Assembly: GCF_014197055.1 (NCBI RefSeq)
Contig: NZ_JACIEW010000004.1
Coordinates: 124,001-188,000, forward strand
Reading direction: 5' to 3'
Source: Devosia subaequoris
GTDB lineage: Bacteria; Pseudomonadota; Alphaproteobacteria; Rhizobiales; Devosiaceae
Length of the DNA: 64,000 nucleotides
The position numbers and the translations under genes are program-made. The notes under the pieces are model-generated. The model saw nothing but the letters and a program-made list of their open reading frames with translations, made no database searches and was not told where the DNA came from. Shown one piece after another: positions 30,974 through 38,407 of the stretch. Each line of letters opens with the position of its first letter. Position 1 is the first letter of the stretch.

Positions 30974-31393
30974 TCAAACTGAGCGAATGTCGATCTGTCG
31001 GGCGATCTTGGGCGCTGGTGGGCGCTCAAGTATAATAACGAGCATACCATGCCCCAAAGTTGCATCCTTCACGTTCATGCCATCGGCAAGAAGGAAGTTA
31101 CGCTGGAACTGGCGGGTCGCGATCCCGCGATGCAGGAAGTCTCGACCGGCTTCGTCCTTCTGGCGGCCGCGCACCTGCAGCTGGTTGTCCTCCACACTCA
31201 CCTCGAGGTCGGATTGGGCAAATCCGGCCACGGCGATTGAGATATGAAACCTCTCGGCTCCGTCCTCGCCCGTGGTGCGTTCGATATTGTAGGGAGGATA
31301 GCCCTCCGCTGACCGGGCCAGCCGGTCGATACGCTCCTCAAAACTGTCGAAGCCGAGGAGAAAGGGGGCGGAAAACACCGAGATACGCGACAT
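30974..31393 (-). CDS. Small heat-shock protein, Hsp20 family
   Basis: The 139-residue protein has the N-terminal PFLLGFDSFEERIDRLARSA typical of IbpA/HspD-type chaperones. An alpha-crystallin domain follows (FHISIAVAGFAQSDLEVSVE; LQVRGRQKDEAGRDFLHRGI). It would hold unfolding proteins in the cytoplasm. The start ATG 31393 has AAGGA 8-9 nt upstream, within a hairpin that looks like a ROSE thermometer. An RpoH-like promoter lies upstream. DUF1150 follows. Confidence 0.93.
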   Translation of the reverse strand: MSRISVFSAPFLLGFDSFEERIDRLARSAEGYPPYNIERTTGEDGAERFHISIAVAGFAQSDLEVSVEDNQLQVRGRQKDEAGRDFLHRGIATRQFQRNFLLADGMNVKDATLGHGMLVIILERPPAPKIARQIDIRSV

Positions 31394-31401
31394 CAAAAGC
31401 G

Positions 31402-31419
31402 TCCTTGAGCATCAAGCAA
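31402..31419 (-). promoter_or_regulatory. ROSE-like RNA thermometer hairpin over the hsp20 RBS
   Basis: In the transcript UUGCUUGA pairs with UCAAGGA around a UGC loop. The Shine-Dalgarno AGGA is thus paired to UUGCU, with an internal G-G mismatch. A UYGCU strand facing AGGA with a G-G mismatch is the hallmark of the ROSE element that melts on heating in alphaproteobacterial small heat-shock genes. The hairpin ends 8 nt before the ATG. Confidence 0.7.
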
Positions 31420-31440
31420 CGTCCGGTACGCGACCCTTAA

Positions 31441-31465
31441 CTCTGGCATCGCGAACCTGCCAGAG
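31441..31465. repeat. Inverted repeat at the hsp20 transcription start
   Basis: CTCTGGCA (31441-31448) and TGCCAGAG (31458-31465) are perfect 8-bp inverted repeats with a 9-nt spacer, directly downstream of the -10 box. The 9-nt spacing equals that of the CIRCE operator, but the arm sequence differs. It may be a repressor site or part of the leader fold. Confidence 0.45.
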
Positions 31466-31494
31466 ATATGGGTCAGACGAGCAAAAGGTTCAAG
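31466..31494 (-). promoter_or_regulatory. RpoH (sigma-32) promoter of hsp20
   Basis: On the minus strand CTTGAAC (31494-31488) and ACCCATAT (31473-31466) are 14 bp apart. This closely fits the heat-shock sigma-32 consensus CTTGAAA-N13/15-CCCCATNT. The start site would be near 31459, giving a leader of about 65 nt that includes the ROSE-like hairpin. The site lies within 3 bp of the divergent glycosyltransferase start codon. Confidence 0.75.
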
Positions 31495-31496
31495 TC

Positions 31497-32342
31497 ATGT
31501 CCCAGACCGTCGCCATCATCACGCCGGCCTATAAGGCGCAATCCACCCTGACCACCACGGTCAGGAGTGTCATCGAGCAGAGCCATGCCGATTGGCAACA
31601 CTGGATCGTGACCGATGACGGTTTCGATTATGGCGCGTTTCTAAGTGAACAGGGCCTGAATGATCCGCGCCAGGTGTTTTTGAGTAGTGGCGGGGTGGGT
31701 CGGGGCGCCTCGATGACACGGAATGTTGCCCTCGAACAGATCGACACCTGCTTCGCCGCCATTCTCGACGCCGATGACCGGCTGAAGCCAGGCAAGCTCG
31801 AACAGGCGGTGGATAAGCTCGACCGGCACGGCATCGTCACCACGGCGCTTGACGTGATGAGCGAGGATTTCGTGCATTTGCGCCATGTCGGGGCTGGGCC
31901 GGATCGCGTCCTCTCGCCGGGCGAACACAAGTGGGTGAGCCTTTCGATGGACGCCATGGTGGTGTGGGACCGGCGCCGTGGTGACGGGCGGTTCGATCCG
32001 GACATGAGCAATATGACCGATCTCGAGTTTCTGCTGCAGCTCTACGCGAGCAACCCGCAGAGCTACCATCTAGGCACGCCGCTGCACGACTATATCAAGC
32101 GCGATGGCTCGATGAGCAATGCCAGGGACGTCACCGAAGGGATGATCGCGTCCAAGCGCGAAATCATCAACCGGCTGGAAGCGGGACTCTATGGCTTAAG
32201 CGAAGCGGACGTTGCCGGACTGGTCGGGTTTCTCAATATCTCGATCCTGGCCGAGGCGGGTTATGGCGCGGCCATGGCAAGGCGGCCGGGGCTGCTGTTC
32301 GAGGATCACATCGCGCCGATGCTGACCGCCCAGGCTTCATAA
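31497..32342 (+). CDS. Family 2 glycosyltransferase
   Basis: The 281-residue GT-A enzyme begins VAIITPAYKAQSTLTTTVRS and has the metal-binding motif ILDADDRLKPGKLEQA. Members transfer a sugar from a nucleotide donor to lipid, protein or polysaccharide. The acceptor cannot be told. No membrane segment is seen. The ATG follows AAGG by 8 nt. The gene stands alone, divergent from hsp20, with no other polysaccharide genes nearby. Confidence 0.82.
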   Translation: MSQTVAIITPAYKAQSTLTTTVRSVIEQSHADWQHWIVTDDGFDYGAFLSEQGLNDPRQVFLSSGGVGRGASMTRNVALEQIDTCFAAILDADDRLKPGKLEQAVDKLDRHGIVTTALDVMSEDFVHLRHVGAGPDRVLSPGEHKWVSLSMDAMVVWDRRRGDGRFDPDMSNMTDLEFLLQLYASNPQSYHLGTPLHDYIKRDGSMSNARDVTEGMIASKREIINRLEAGLYGLSEADVAGLVGFLNISILAEAGYGAAMARRPGLLFEDHIAPMLTAQAS

Positions 32343-32390
32343 AAAATTCTTCCATACCATTAAGAACCCCGTCGTGCGCGCCACTACGAA

Positions 32391-32416
32391 GCATTGTGAC
32401 GTTCCGGTGACAATGC
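32391..32416. repeat. Inverted repeat between glycosyltransferase and chemoreceptor genes
   Basis: GCATTGT (32391-32397) and ACAATGC (32410-32416) are perfect 7-bp inverted repeats with a 12-nt spacer in the 147-bp gap. It may be an operator for the chemoreceptor gene or a weak terminator. No T-tract follows. Confidence 0.35.
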
Positions 32417-32489
32417 TGGAGAGGTTCCCTTAAGACACGCCCGAGTACCAGCGGCACAACAACTGGTTCGTGCTGGGAATCTAGAACCT

Positions 32490-34664
32490 ATGAAACTGAA
32501 AAATCTCTCGCTGTCGGGACGCATCTATGCGGCTTTCGGCATGCTTATTGTGCTCATGGGCCTGCTGCTGGCCATCGCCTTAACCGGCGTGCATGCGCTG
32601 AGCGGCACTTTCAGGGGCTATGCAGATGCCACGGCCCAGGCCAGCGAAGCACAAGAGAATGCTGCCCTGCTGGCCGATGCAAGGCTGGCTTTCGCGACCT
32701 ATCAAAGCAGCCCCAGTCCGGAGAATGTTGCAGCGGTTCGCGAACGATTGTCTTTGCTGCCAGAGAACGGCTCAGGCGAATACCGAGCTGCCGTAGAGTC
32801 CATGACCGGGATAGACGCCGCCGTAAAAGAACTGACGTTGACGATGCGCGAAAACGGCGTGGCCGCCGGGGACACGCTGGGCGCGCTGATGACCAAGATG
32901 TCGGAGGCCGCCAGCATCAATGCCAAGGCGGCCGCGCTTGCGGGCCTGGCGATGCGCGATTTGCTGCTGGCGCGTCTCGAAACCGAAAACCTTCTGATGG
33001 GCGACATGGCCGCTCAGGAGCGGGCAATCGCCCACACCACCAAGACGCAGGAGGGCCTGATTGCGCTCAGGTCCACTTTCTATCGGCCCGAGGATCTGGC
33101 CAGTGTCGATGCGGTGACCGAGACGCTGACCGGGTTTATCAGTTCCATCCATGCAGTGAGCAGGCAATTGCAGGACCGCAACGGGCTGGCCGAAACCGCT
33201 CAAGTGGTCGATGCGAGCCTGGCAAATCGTTATCGTGACAATGCGCGGGCGGCCACCGAGGAACAGGAACGCCTGGGAGCCCAGGCGGAAAACCAGGCCG
33301 CCACGATCGGGCTGGCCGGCCGGATGGCAGGGCTGGGCGCCCTGATCTGCGGTGTTGCCCTGAGCATCTTCACCGCGCGCTGGCTGTCGCGTTCGGTGGG
33401 CGTCATCGCCACGAGCATGGATCGGCTGGCTGCGGGTGATTTTGCGGTCAGCCTGACAGGGGCCGACAGGGACAATGAGCTGGGACGAATTGCCCGGGCT
33501 CTGACGGTGTTTGGCGAAAACGGCCGCAGCCTCGAGCAGTCCGTGGCACGCGAACGCGAAGAGGCGCAGCGTACCGCAGCAATGGCCGCTCGCCGGGCGC
33601 ACCTGCAGGCCGATATGGAGCAGGTGGTGGCGGAGGCCATTGCCGGTCAGTTCGACCAGCGCCTGGCCTCCCACTATGGCGATGCCGACCTTGATCGGCT
33701 GGCCGGGGGAGTCAACGCGCTCCTGGCGACCGTGGCGCAGGGTCTTTCGGAAAATGGCCGCGTGCTCGCCGCCCTTGCCGGCGCGCATCTGGGGGCCAGG
33801 GTTGAAGGACAGTTCGCCGGCGCTTTTGGCCAATTGCAGCGGGACACGAACCTGCTCGCCGAAACGCTGTCAGACACGATCTTGCAGTTGACCGATGCCT
33901 CGGGGGAATTGCGCCGCGCCACTGATGAGATCTTTGAAGGTGCCAATAATCTGGCCAGCCGGACGCATAACCAGGCCGGCATGATCGAGCGGACGGCTCA
34001 GGCGGTGGAAACACTCAAGGGCGAGATTGCCACCAATACCCAGCTTGCCAAGGCAGCAGCCGGGAGCGCCAGGGGCTCGGCCAAACTGGCGCGAGAAGGC
34101 GCGGAGGCCATGAAGCGGCTCGAAACCGCCATGGAAGGCATTCGCAAGACTTCGGGCGAAATTACCGCGGTCACCGGGCTGGTTGAGGACATGGCTTTTC
34201 AAACCAACCTGCTTGCCCTCAATGCCTCGGTCGAGGCGGCACGCGCGGGCGAAGCAGGCAAGGGTTTTGCAGTGGTGGCCGTCGAAGTCCGGCGCCTCGC
34301 TCAGTCAGCAGCGCACGCCTCGGCGAACATCAAGTCGCTCGCGGCTCAGTCGGCCCTTTCGGTGAACGAGGGCGCTCGCATTGCCGAAGAGGCCGCGACG
34401 ATGCTCGGCGCCATCCGTGAAGCGGTGGCGCGCGACAGTGGCCAGATGGACACAATTGCCGAAACCGCGCAGGTTCAGAGCGCGGCGATCGCCACCATTG
34501 CCGATGCCATGGGGGTGATGGACGGCGATGTCCAGCACAATGCGGCGCTGGTCGAGGAGTCTCATGCGGCTATTGACCAGACCCGGGCTCAGGCCGAAGC
34601 CCTCGACGCCATAGTCACCGGCTTTACCCATGGCGGAGACACTTTGGACAAACAGGTCGCCTGA
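32490..34664 (+). CDS. Methyl-accepting chemotaxis protein
   Basis: The 724-residue receptor has a transmembrane helix near residues 11-32 and a helical periplasmic domain of about 240 residues. A second helix ([20 protein letters not shown]) is followed by HAMP-like segments and a signalling domain. The hairpin tip reads [19 protein letters not shown], then [20 protein letters not shown]. No C-terminal CheR/CheB-binding pentapeptide is present. The ligand is unknown, and no che genes are adjacent. The RBS is poor, so the start is less certain. Confidence 0.93.
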   Translation: MKLKNLSLSGRIYAAFGMLIVLMGLLLAIALTGVHALSGTFRGYADATAQASEAQENAALLADARLAFATYQSSPSPENVAAVRERLSLLPENGSGEYRAAVESMTGIDAAVKELTLTMRENGVAAGDTLGALMTKMSEAASINAKAAALAGLAMRDLLLARLETENLLMGDMAAQERAIAHTTKTQEGLIALRSTFYRPEDLASVDAVTETLTGFISSIHAVSRQLQDRNGLAETAQVVDASLANRYRDNARAATEEQERLGAQAENQAATIGLAGRMAGLGALICGVALSIFTARWLSRSVGVIATSMDRLAAGDFAVSLTGADRDNELGRIARALTVFGENGRSLEQSVAREREEAQRTAAMAARRAHLQADMEQVVAEAIAGQFDQRLASHYGDADLDRLAGGVNALLATVAQGLSENGRVLAALAGAHLGARVEGQFAGAFGQLQRDTNLLAETLSDTILQLTDASGELRRATDEIFEGANNLASRTHNQAGMIERTAQAVETLKGEIATNTQLAKAAAGSARGSAKLAREGAEAMKRLETAMEGIRKTSGEITAVTGLVEDMAFQTNLLALNASVEAARAGEAGKGFAVVAVEVRRLAQSAAHASANIKSLAAQSALSVNEGARIAEEAATMLGAIREAVARDSGQMDTIAETAQVQSAAIATIADAMGVMDGDVQHNAALVEESHAAIDQTRAQAEALDAIVTGFTHGGDTLDKQVA

Positions 34665-34797
34665 GCGAACAGAACCGCGTTGCTGTGATTGGTCTTGTGG
34701 TCAGAACGGGCAGCGTTGCTTGGGGTTCGATCCTCGTGCGCGCTGTTGCACTGGTGGCCCCGTCCCGGCCGGGCAATGAGAGAATAAACACGTAGAA

Positions 34798-34823
34798 AAG
34801 GGCGGTCCCAAAAGACCGCCCTT
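34798..34823 (-). terminator. Terminator after the 34851 secreted-protein gene
   Basis: AAGGGCGGTC and GACCGCCCTT form a perfect 10-bp stem around a 6-nt loop. On the minus strand TTTTC follows, making an intrinsic terminator 28 nt after the stop codon. It may also stop readthrough from the chemoreceptor gene. Confidence 0.8.
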
Positions 34824-34850
34824 GTTCAGTCCCGGTTTCGAGACCGCAAA

Positions 34851-35165
34851 TTACATTGCGTAGAGGGTGACGCTGGAGCCGCTGTCGTCGGTGGCGTCGA
34901 TGCCAACAATCTGATCAAGCGCGAAACCCTGAGCCTGTACCGAGCGCAGCAGGAACTTGTTGTTCTGGATGGTCTGCTGCAGCGAGCCGGTGTCAACGTC
35001 GATGGCAAGGGAAGCCGCCGCGGCAGGATTGACCGTGAGCACCGTGGCAGTGGTCGCATCCTGAAGGGCGCTGAAGCTGACATTGGCGTCGAACGGGCTG
35101 GCATTGGCGCCGGCGATGGAGGCGGTGAGCAGAGCGGCGACGGTGAGGGGCTTGATGAAGCGCAT
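34851..35165 (-). CDS. Unknown small secreted protein, 104 aa
   Basis: I do not recognise the family. A Sec signal peptide (MRFIKPLTVAALLTASIAGA, cleavage near ANA-SPF) is followed by about 80 residues rich in alanine, threonine and aspartate, with no cysteine. It is probably periplasmic. AAAGGA lies 9 nt before the ATG, and a clean terminator follows, so the gene looks functional and monocistronic. Confidence 0.72.
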   Translation of the reverse strand: MRFIKPLTVAALLTASIAGANASPFDANVSFSALQDATTATVLTVNPAAAASLAIDVDTGSLQQTIQNNKFLLRSVQAQGFALDQIVGIDATDDSGSSVTLYAM

Positions 35166-35324
35166 GATATTAAATCCTTTTTCGTGATCGCTGAATTGCG
35201 AACTCGGGGGTAGTTACGCCCGGCCCCAGCCTCCAGTTGCACGATTGTGCGCGAAAATCGAACAAGCTAGTGTGAATGGTTCGTTGAAACTATTTAATGG
35301 CTCGATACGTACACGCGATCCCTC

Positions 35325-35352
35325 TTGCGCTGGTCCTGGTTTGCCCTTATGA
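35325..35352 (+). promoter_or_regulatory. Candidate promoter for rpmI-rplT
   Basis: TTGCGC (35325-35330) and TTATGA (35347-35352) are 16 bp apart, about 100 bp upstream of rpmI. The match is modest. The remaining upstream gap (35166-35452) holds no gene. infC, often beside rpmI, is absent. Confidence 0.35.
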
Positions 35353-35452
35353 AGCGCCATCTCCGGACCGCCCGGCCAACAGGCATGCCGTGGCGGTCTT
35401 TGAATGCGATGGGCCTCAAATCCATCCAAGATACTCTAAAGGACCAAGCAAA

Positions 35453-35653
35453 ATGCCCAAAATGAAGACCAAGTCCGGCGCCAAGAAGCGGTTCAGCTTC
35501 ACCGCCACGGGCAAGGTGAAGTCCGGCGTCGCCGGCAAGCGCCACCGCCTGATCAGCCATAACGCAAAGTACATCCGCACCAACCGCGGCACCAAGATCC
35601 TGTCCAAGGGCGACGAGGGTCTGGTGAAGTGGTACATGCCGTACAACCGCTAA
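35453..35653 (+). CDS. rpmI: 50S ribosomal protein L35
   Basis: The 66-residue product is a typical L35 ([39 protein letters not shown]). ATG 35453 follows AAAGGA by 9 nt. rplT follows after 19 bp, the universal L35-L20 pairing. infC does not precede it here. Confidence 0.97.
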   Translation: MPKMKTKSGAKKRFSFTATGKVKSGVAGKRHRLISHNAKYIRTNRGTKILSKGDEGLVKWYMPYNR

Positions 35654-35672
35654 GCTGGAAGGACACTAAAGA

Positions 35673-36074
35673 ATGGCACGCGTAAAAAGGGGCGTAACCG
35701 CCCACGCTCGTCACAAGAAGGTCTTGAAGGCCGCCGAGGGCTATTATGGCCGTCGTAAATCCACGATCCGTATTGCCAAGCAGGCCGTCGAAAAGGCCGG
35801 CCAGTACGCTTACCGCGATCGTCGCGTCAAAAAGCGCAATTTCCGGGCTCTCTGGATCCAGCGCATCAACGCCGCCGTGCGCGACCACGGCCTGACCTAT
35901 GGCCGATTTATCGACGGCCTCAGCAAGGCCGAGATTGCTGTTGACCGCAAGGTGCTGTCCGATCTCGCGATCACCCAGCCCGAAGCGTTCGCAGCCCTGG
36001 TCGCCAAGGCCAAGGAAGCGCTGGCATATCTGGAAAGCGTGGACTCCACCACCCACGCCCGCGTCACCGCTTAA
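35673..36074 (+). CDS. rplT: 50S ribosomal protein L20
   Basis: The 133-residue product matches L20 ([40 protein letters not shown]). L20 is needed for early 50S assembly and in many bacteria represses its own operon. The gene lies 19 bp after rpmI. A strong terminator separates it from pheS. Confidence 0.97.
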   Translation: MARVKRGVTAHARHKKVLKAAEGYYGRRKSTIRIAKQAVEKAGQYAYRDRRVKKRNFRALWIQRINAAVRDHGLTYGRFIDGLSKAEIAVDRKVLSDLAITQPEAFAALVAKAKEALAYLESVDSTTHARVTA

Positions 36075-36105
36075 GACCTCCCAGCTCTGCTGAGGCTAAA
36101 AATTG

Positions 36106-36149
36106 CGCCTTGCGCCGCCCTCAAGGGCTGGCGCAGGGCGTTTTGTTTT
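36106..36149 (+). terminator. Terminator or attenuator between rplT and pheS
   Basis: CGCCTTGCGCC (36106-36116) pairs over 11 bp with GGCGCAGGGCG (36130-36140), with one G-T wobble. A nested GCCC-TCAA-GGGC lies inside, and TTTTGTTTT follows. It begins 31 nt after rplT and ends 43 nt before pheS, so pheS needs readthrough or a promoter within this gap. Confidence 0.88.
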
Positions 36150-36192
36150 GGTCTAACACCGCCCGCAAGTCCGTCCGAATTCGAGAACAAAG

Positions 36193-37323
36193 ATGTCCCT
36201 GGAAGCCCAGATCGATACCCTGCGCAGCGAACTGTCCACCGCCATAGCCGGCGCGGATAACGAAGCGGCGCTCGACCATGTGCGTGTTTCGGCGTTGGGC
36301 AAGAAAGGTTCCGTTTCGGCCCTGCTTGCGACGCTGGGATCGATGGCGCCGGAAGAACGCAAGACCGCCGGTCCCTCCATCAACGGCCTCAAGGGAGAAA
36401 TTGCCGGACTGATCGAGACGCGCAGCGCCGAATTGAAGGCGGCTGCGCTGGAAGCACGGCTCGCAGCCGAGACGGTCGATGTCACCCTGCCGCTCAAGCC
36501 AGCGCCCACGGCGCGTGGCCGCATTCACCCGATTTCCCAGACCATTGACGAGATCACCGCGATCTTTTCGGATATGGGCTTCTCGATTGCCGAAGGGCCC
36601 GATATCGAGACCGACTATTTCAACTTCACCGCGCTCAACTTCCCCGAAGGCCATCCGGCGCGCGAGATGCACGACACCTTCTTCATGAAACCGGGCCCGG
36701 ACGGGGTGAAGAAGGTTCTGCGCACCCACACCTCGCCGGTGCAGATGCGCGTGATGCAGAAAACCAATGAAAAGCCGGCAGCGAGCTACATCACCCCGGC
36801 CATGGACCCGCCGATCCGTGTGGTGATGCCCGGCCGCACCTATCGCAATGACAGTGACCAGACCCACACGCCGATGTTCCATCAGGTGGAAGGGCTCGTC
36901 ATCGACAAGTCGAGCCATATCGGCCAGTTGCGCTGGGTGCTGGAAGAGTTCCTGAAGGCCTTTTTCGAGGTGCCCAGCGTCACCTTGCGCTTCCGCCCCA
37001 GCTTCTTTCCCTTCACCGAGCCTTCCATGGAAGTGGACGTGCAGTGCGACCGCTCCGGCTCTGAGGTGAAGATCGGCCAAGGGTCGGACTGGCTGGAAAT
37101 CCTGGGCTGCGGCATGGTCCATCCCAATGTCATCCGCAATGCCGGGCTCGATCCGGACGTCTATCAGGGCTTTGCCTGGGGCATCGGCATCGACCGCATC
37201 GCCATGCTCAAATACGGCATGCCGGACCTGCGGGCGTTTTTCGACGCGGACCAAAGGTGGCTGGATCACTACGGGTTCCGGCCGCTGGATTTGCCGACGC
37301 TGTTTGGGGGGCTGTCCTCCTAA
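36193..37323 (+). CDS. pheS: Phenylalanyl-tRNA synthetase alpha subunit
   Basis: The 376-residue class II synthetase subunit has an N-terminal coiled coil, then [46 protein letters not shown] and [18 protein letters not shown] (motif 3). With PheT it charges tRNA-Phe. In this genome an unrelated gene separates pheS from pheT. The length is slightly above the usual 340-360. Confidence 0.97.
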   Translation: MSLEAQIDTLRSELSTAIAGADNEAALDHVRVSALGKKGSVSALLATLGSMAPEERKTAGPSINGLKGEIAGLIETRSAELKAAALEARLAAETVDVTLPLKPAPTARGRIHPISQTIDEITAIFSDMGFSIAEGPDIETDYFNFTALNFPEGHPAREMHDTFFMKPGPDGVKKVLRTHTSPVQMRVMQKTNEKPAASYITPAMDPPIRVVMPGRTYRNDSDQTHTPMFHQVEGLVIDKSSHIGQLRWVLEEFLKAFFEVPSVTLRFRPSFFPFTEPSMEVDVQCDRSGSEVKIGQGSDWLEILGCGMVHPNVIRNAGLDPDVYQGFAWGIGIDRIAMLKYGMPDLRAFFDADQRWLDHYGFRPLDLPTLFGGLSS

Positions 37324-37346
37324 ACTTTGTCCCAATCCGTGAGCAG

Positions 37347-38396
37347 GTGAAAACGGTGTCGTCCAGCGCGACCAATCGCGAGCAGATCAAGTTCAGCTTC
37401 GGAGACTCTCCGGAGCTGGCTGACCGTCTGCTCGCGCTGGTGCTCGCGGGAAAGAAGACTGCGACCTGTGGAGCGCTGCGCGATTTTGGCCGGGATGGCG
37501 AGCCCATGCCGGAAGTTGGCCGCCGTGATGTGGTCCTCAATGGCGCAGGTGAAGAGGCCTGCGTCATCGAGACCTTGTCGGTCGAGACCAGGCGCTTCGA
37601 CGATATCGACCCCGGTTTCACCGATCTGGAGGGCGAAGGTCCTTACGCCGAATGGCGGGCGGGGCATGAGGCCTATTTCGCACGCAATGGCGGGTTTTCG
37701 CCTGACATGCAGGTTGTATGTGAAACCTTCCGCCTCCTGACCGTGCTGCCCGCGGGGCGCGACGTCTATAATCGCGTGGCGACGCCGATCTTCATCGTCA
37801 CCGATATCGAGAGTGACGGGCCCACGCCGCTGCACAATTCCATGCTGAGCTTTGCCTCGGTGGCGGTGACAGCAGATGGTACGCGCCATGGCGAGTTCGA
37901 AGCCGTGCTGACCCCGCGGGCCGACCGGCAGCAGAACGAGACCACCATGGCCTGGTGGGCCACCCAGCCCGAAGCGTGGAAGGCGGCGACAGAAAATGCC
38001 GAGGACCCTGCCGTGGTCATGCCGCGCTTTGCCGACTGGGTGGAGGGGTTGCCGGGCCCAAAAGTCTTCGTTGCCGCGCCGATGATTTTCGATGGGCTCT
38101 GGATGGACCATTATCTGGACGAATATGCCGGCACGCGGGCGCTTTCGGGCCCGTTCAAGGGGCGGCAGATTTTTCGCGGCGGCGGGATCTGCCTTTATAC
38201 GATGGCGGGCACTCTGCGTGGCGCGCCCTATCTCGATTGGGGCATGAGCAAGTTGCCCGCCGAGTTCTACGGCCATGTTCCCCACACCCATAAGGCCATC
38301 GACGATGCACGCGGCTTTGCCAATGTGCTGGTCGAACTCCTCAAACTTTCTTCTGCGCTGCCGGCGATCTCCGGTAGCGCCAGCGACTTCCGCTAA
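37347..38396 (+). CDS. ASCH domain-DEDDh 3'-5' exonuclease fusion
   Basis: Two domains are joined in one unbroken frame of about 349 residues. The N-terminal 130 residues look like an ASCH domain, a PUA-like RNA-binding fold (FSFGDSPELADRLLALVLAG, then KKTATCGALRDFG). The C-terminal 210 residues are a DEDDh exonuclease, with D-x-E in IFIVTDIESDGPTPLHNSML and the HxxxxD motif in HTHKAIDDARGFANVL. The combination suggests a nuclease guided to structured RNA, perhaps tRNA. It is wedged between pheS (23 bp) and pheT (11 bp), so it is probably co-expressed with the synthetase. Start is GTG 37347 or GTG 37356. The frame also runs upstream into pheS. Confidence 0.75.
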   Translation: MKTVSSSATNREQIKFSFGDSPELADRLLALVLAGKKTATCGALRDFGRDGEPMPEVGRRDVVLNGAGEEACVIETLSVETRRFDDIDPGFTDLEGEGPYAEWRAGHEAYFARNGGFSPDMQVVCETFRLLTVLPAGRDVYNRVATPIFIVTDIESDGPTPLHNSMLSFASVAVTADGTRHGEFEAVLTPRADRQQNETTMAWWATQPEAWKAATENAEDPAVVMPRFADWVEGLPGPKVFVAAPMIFDGLWMDHYLDEYAGTRALSGPFKGRQIFRGGGICLYTMAGTLRGAPYLDWGMSKLPAEFYGHVPHTHKAIDDARGFANVLVELLKLSSALPAISGSASDFR

Positions 38397-38407
38397 GGAC
38401 CAAAGAC

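Noticed and set aside
31441-31465. CIRCE element for HrcA
   Set aside because: Only the 9-nt spacing fits. The arms CTCTGGCA/TGCCAGAG do not match TTAGCACTC/GAGTGCTAA.
34700-34790. tRNA-like GGTTCGATCC T-loop sequence after the chemoreceptor gene
   Set aside because: No matching acceptor, D or anticodon arms could be folded around it.
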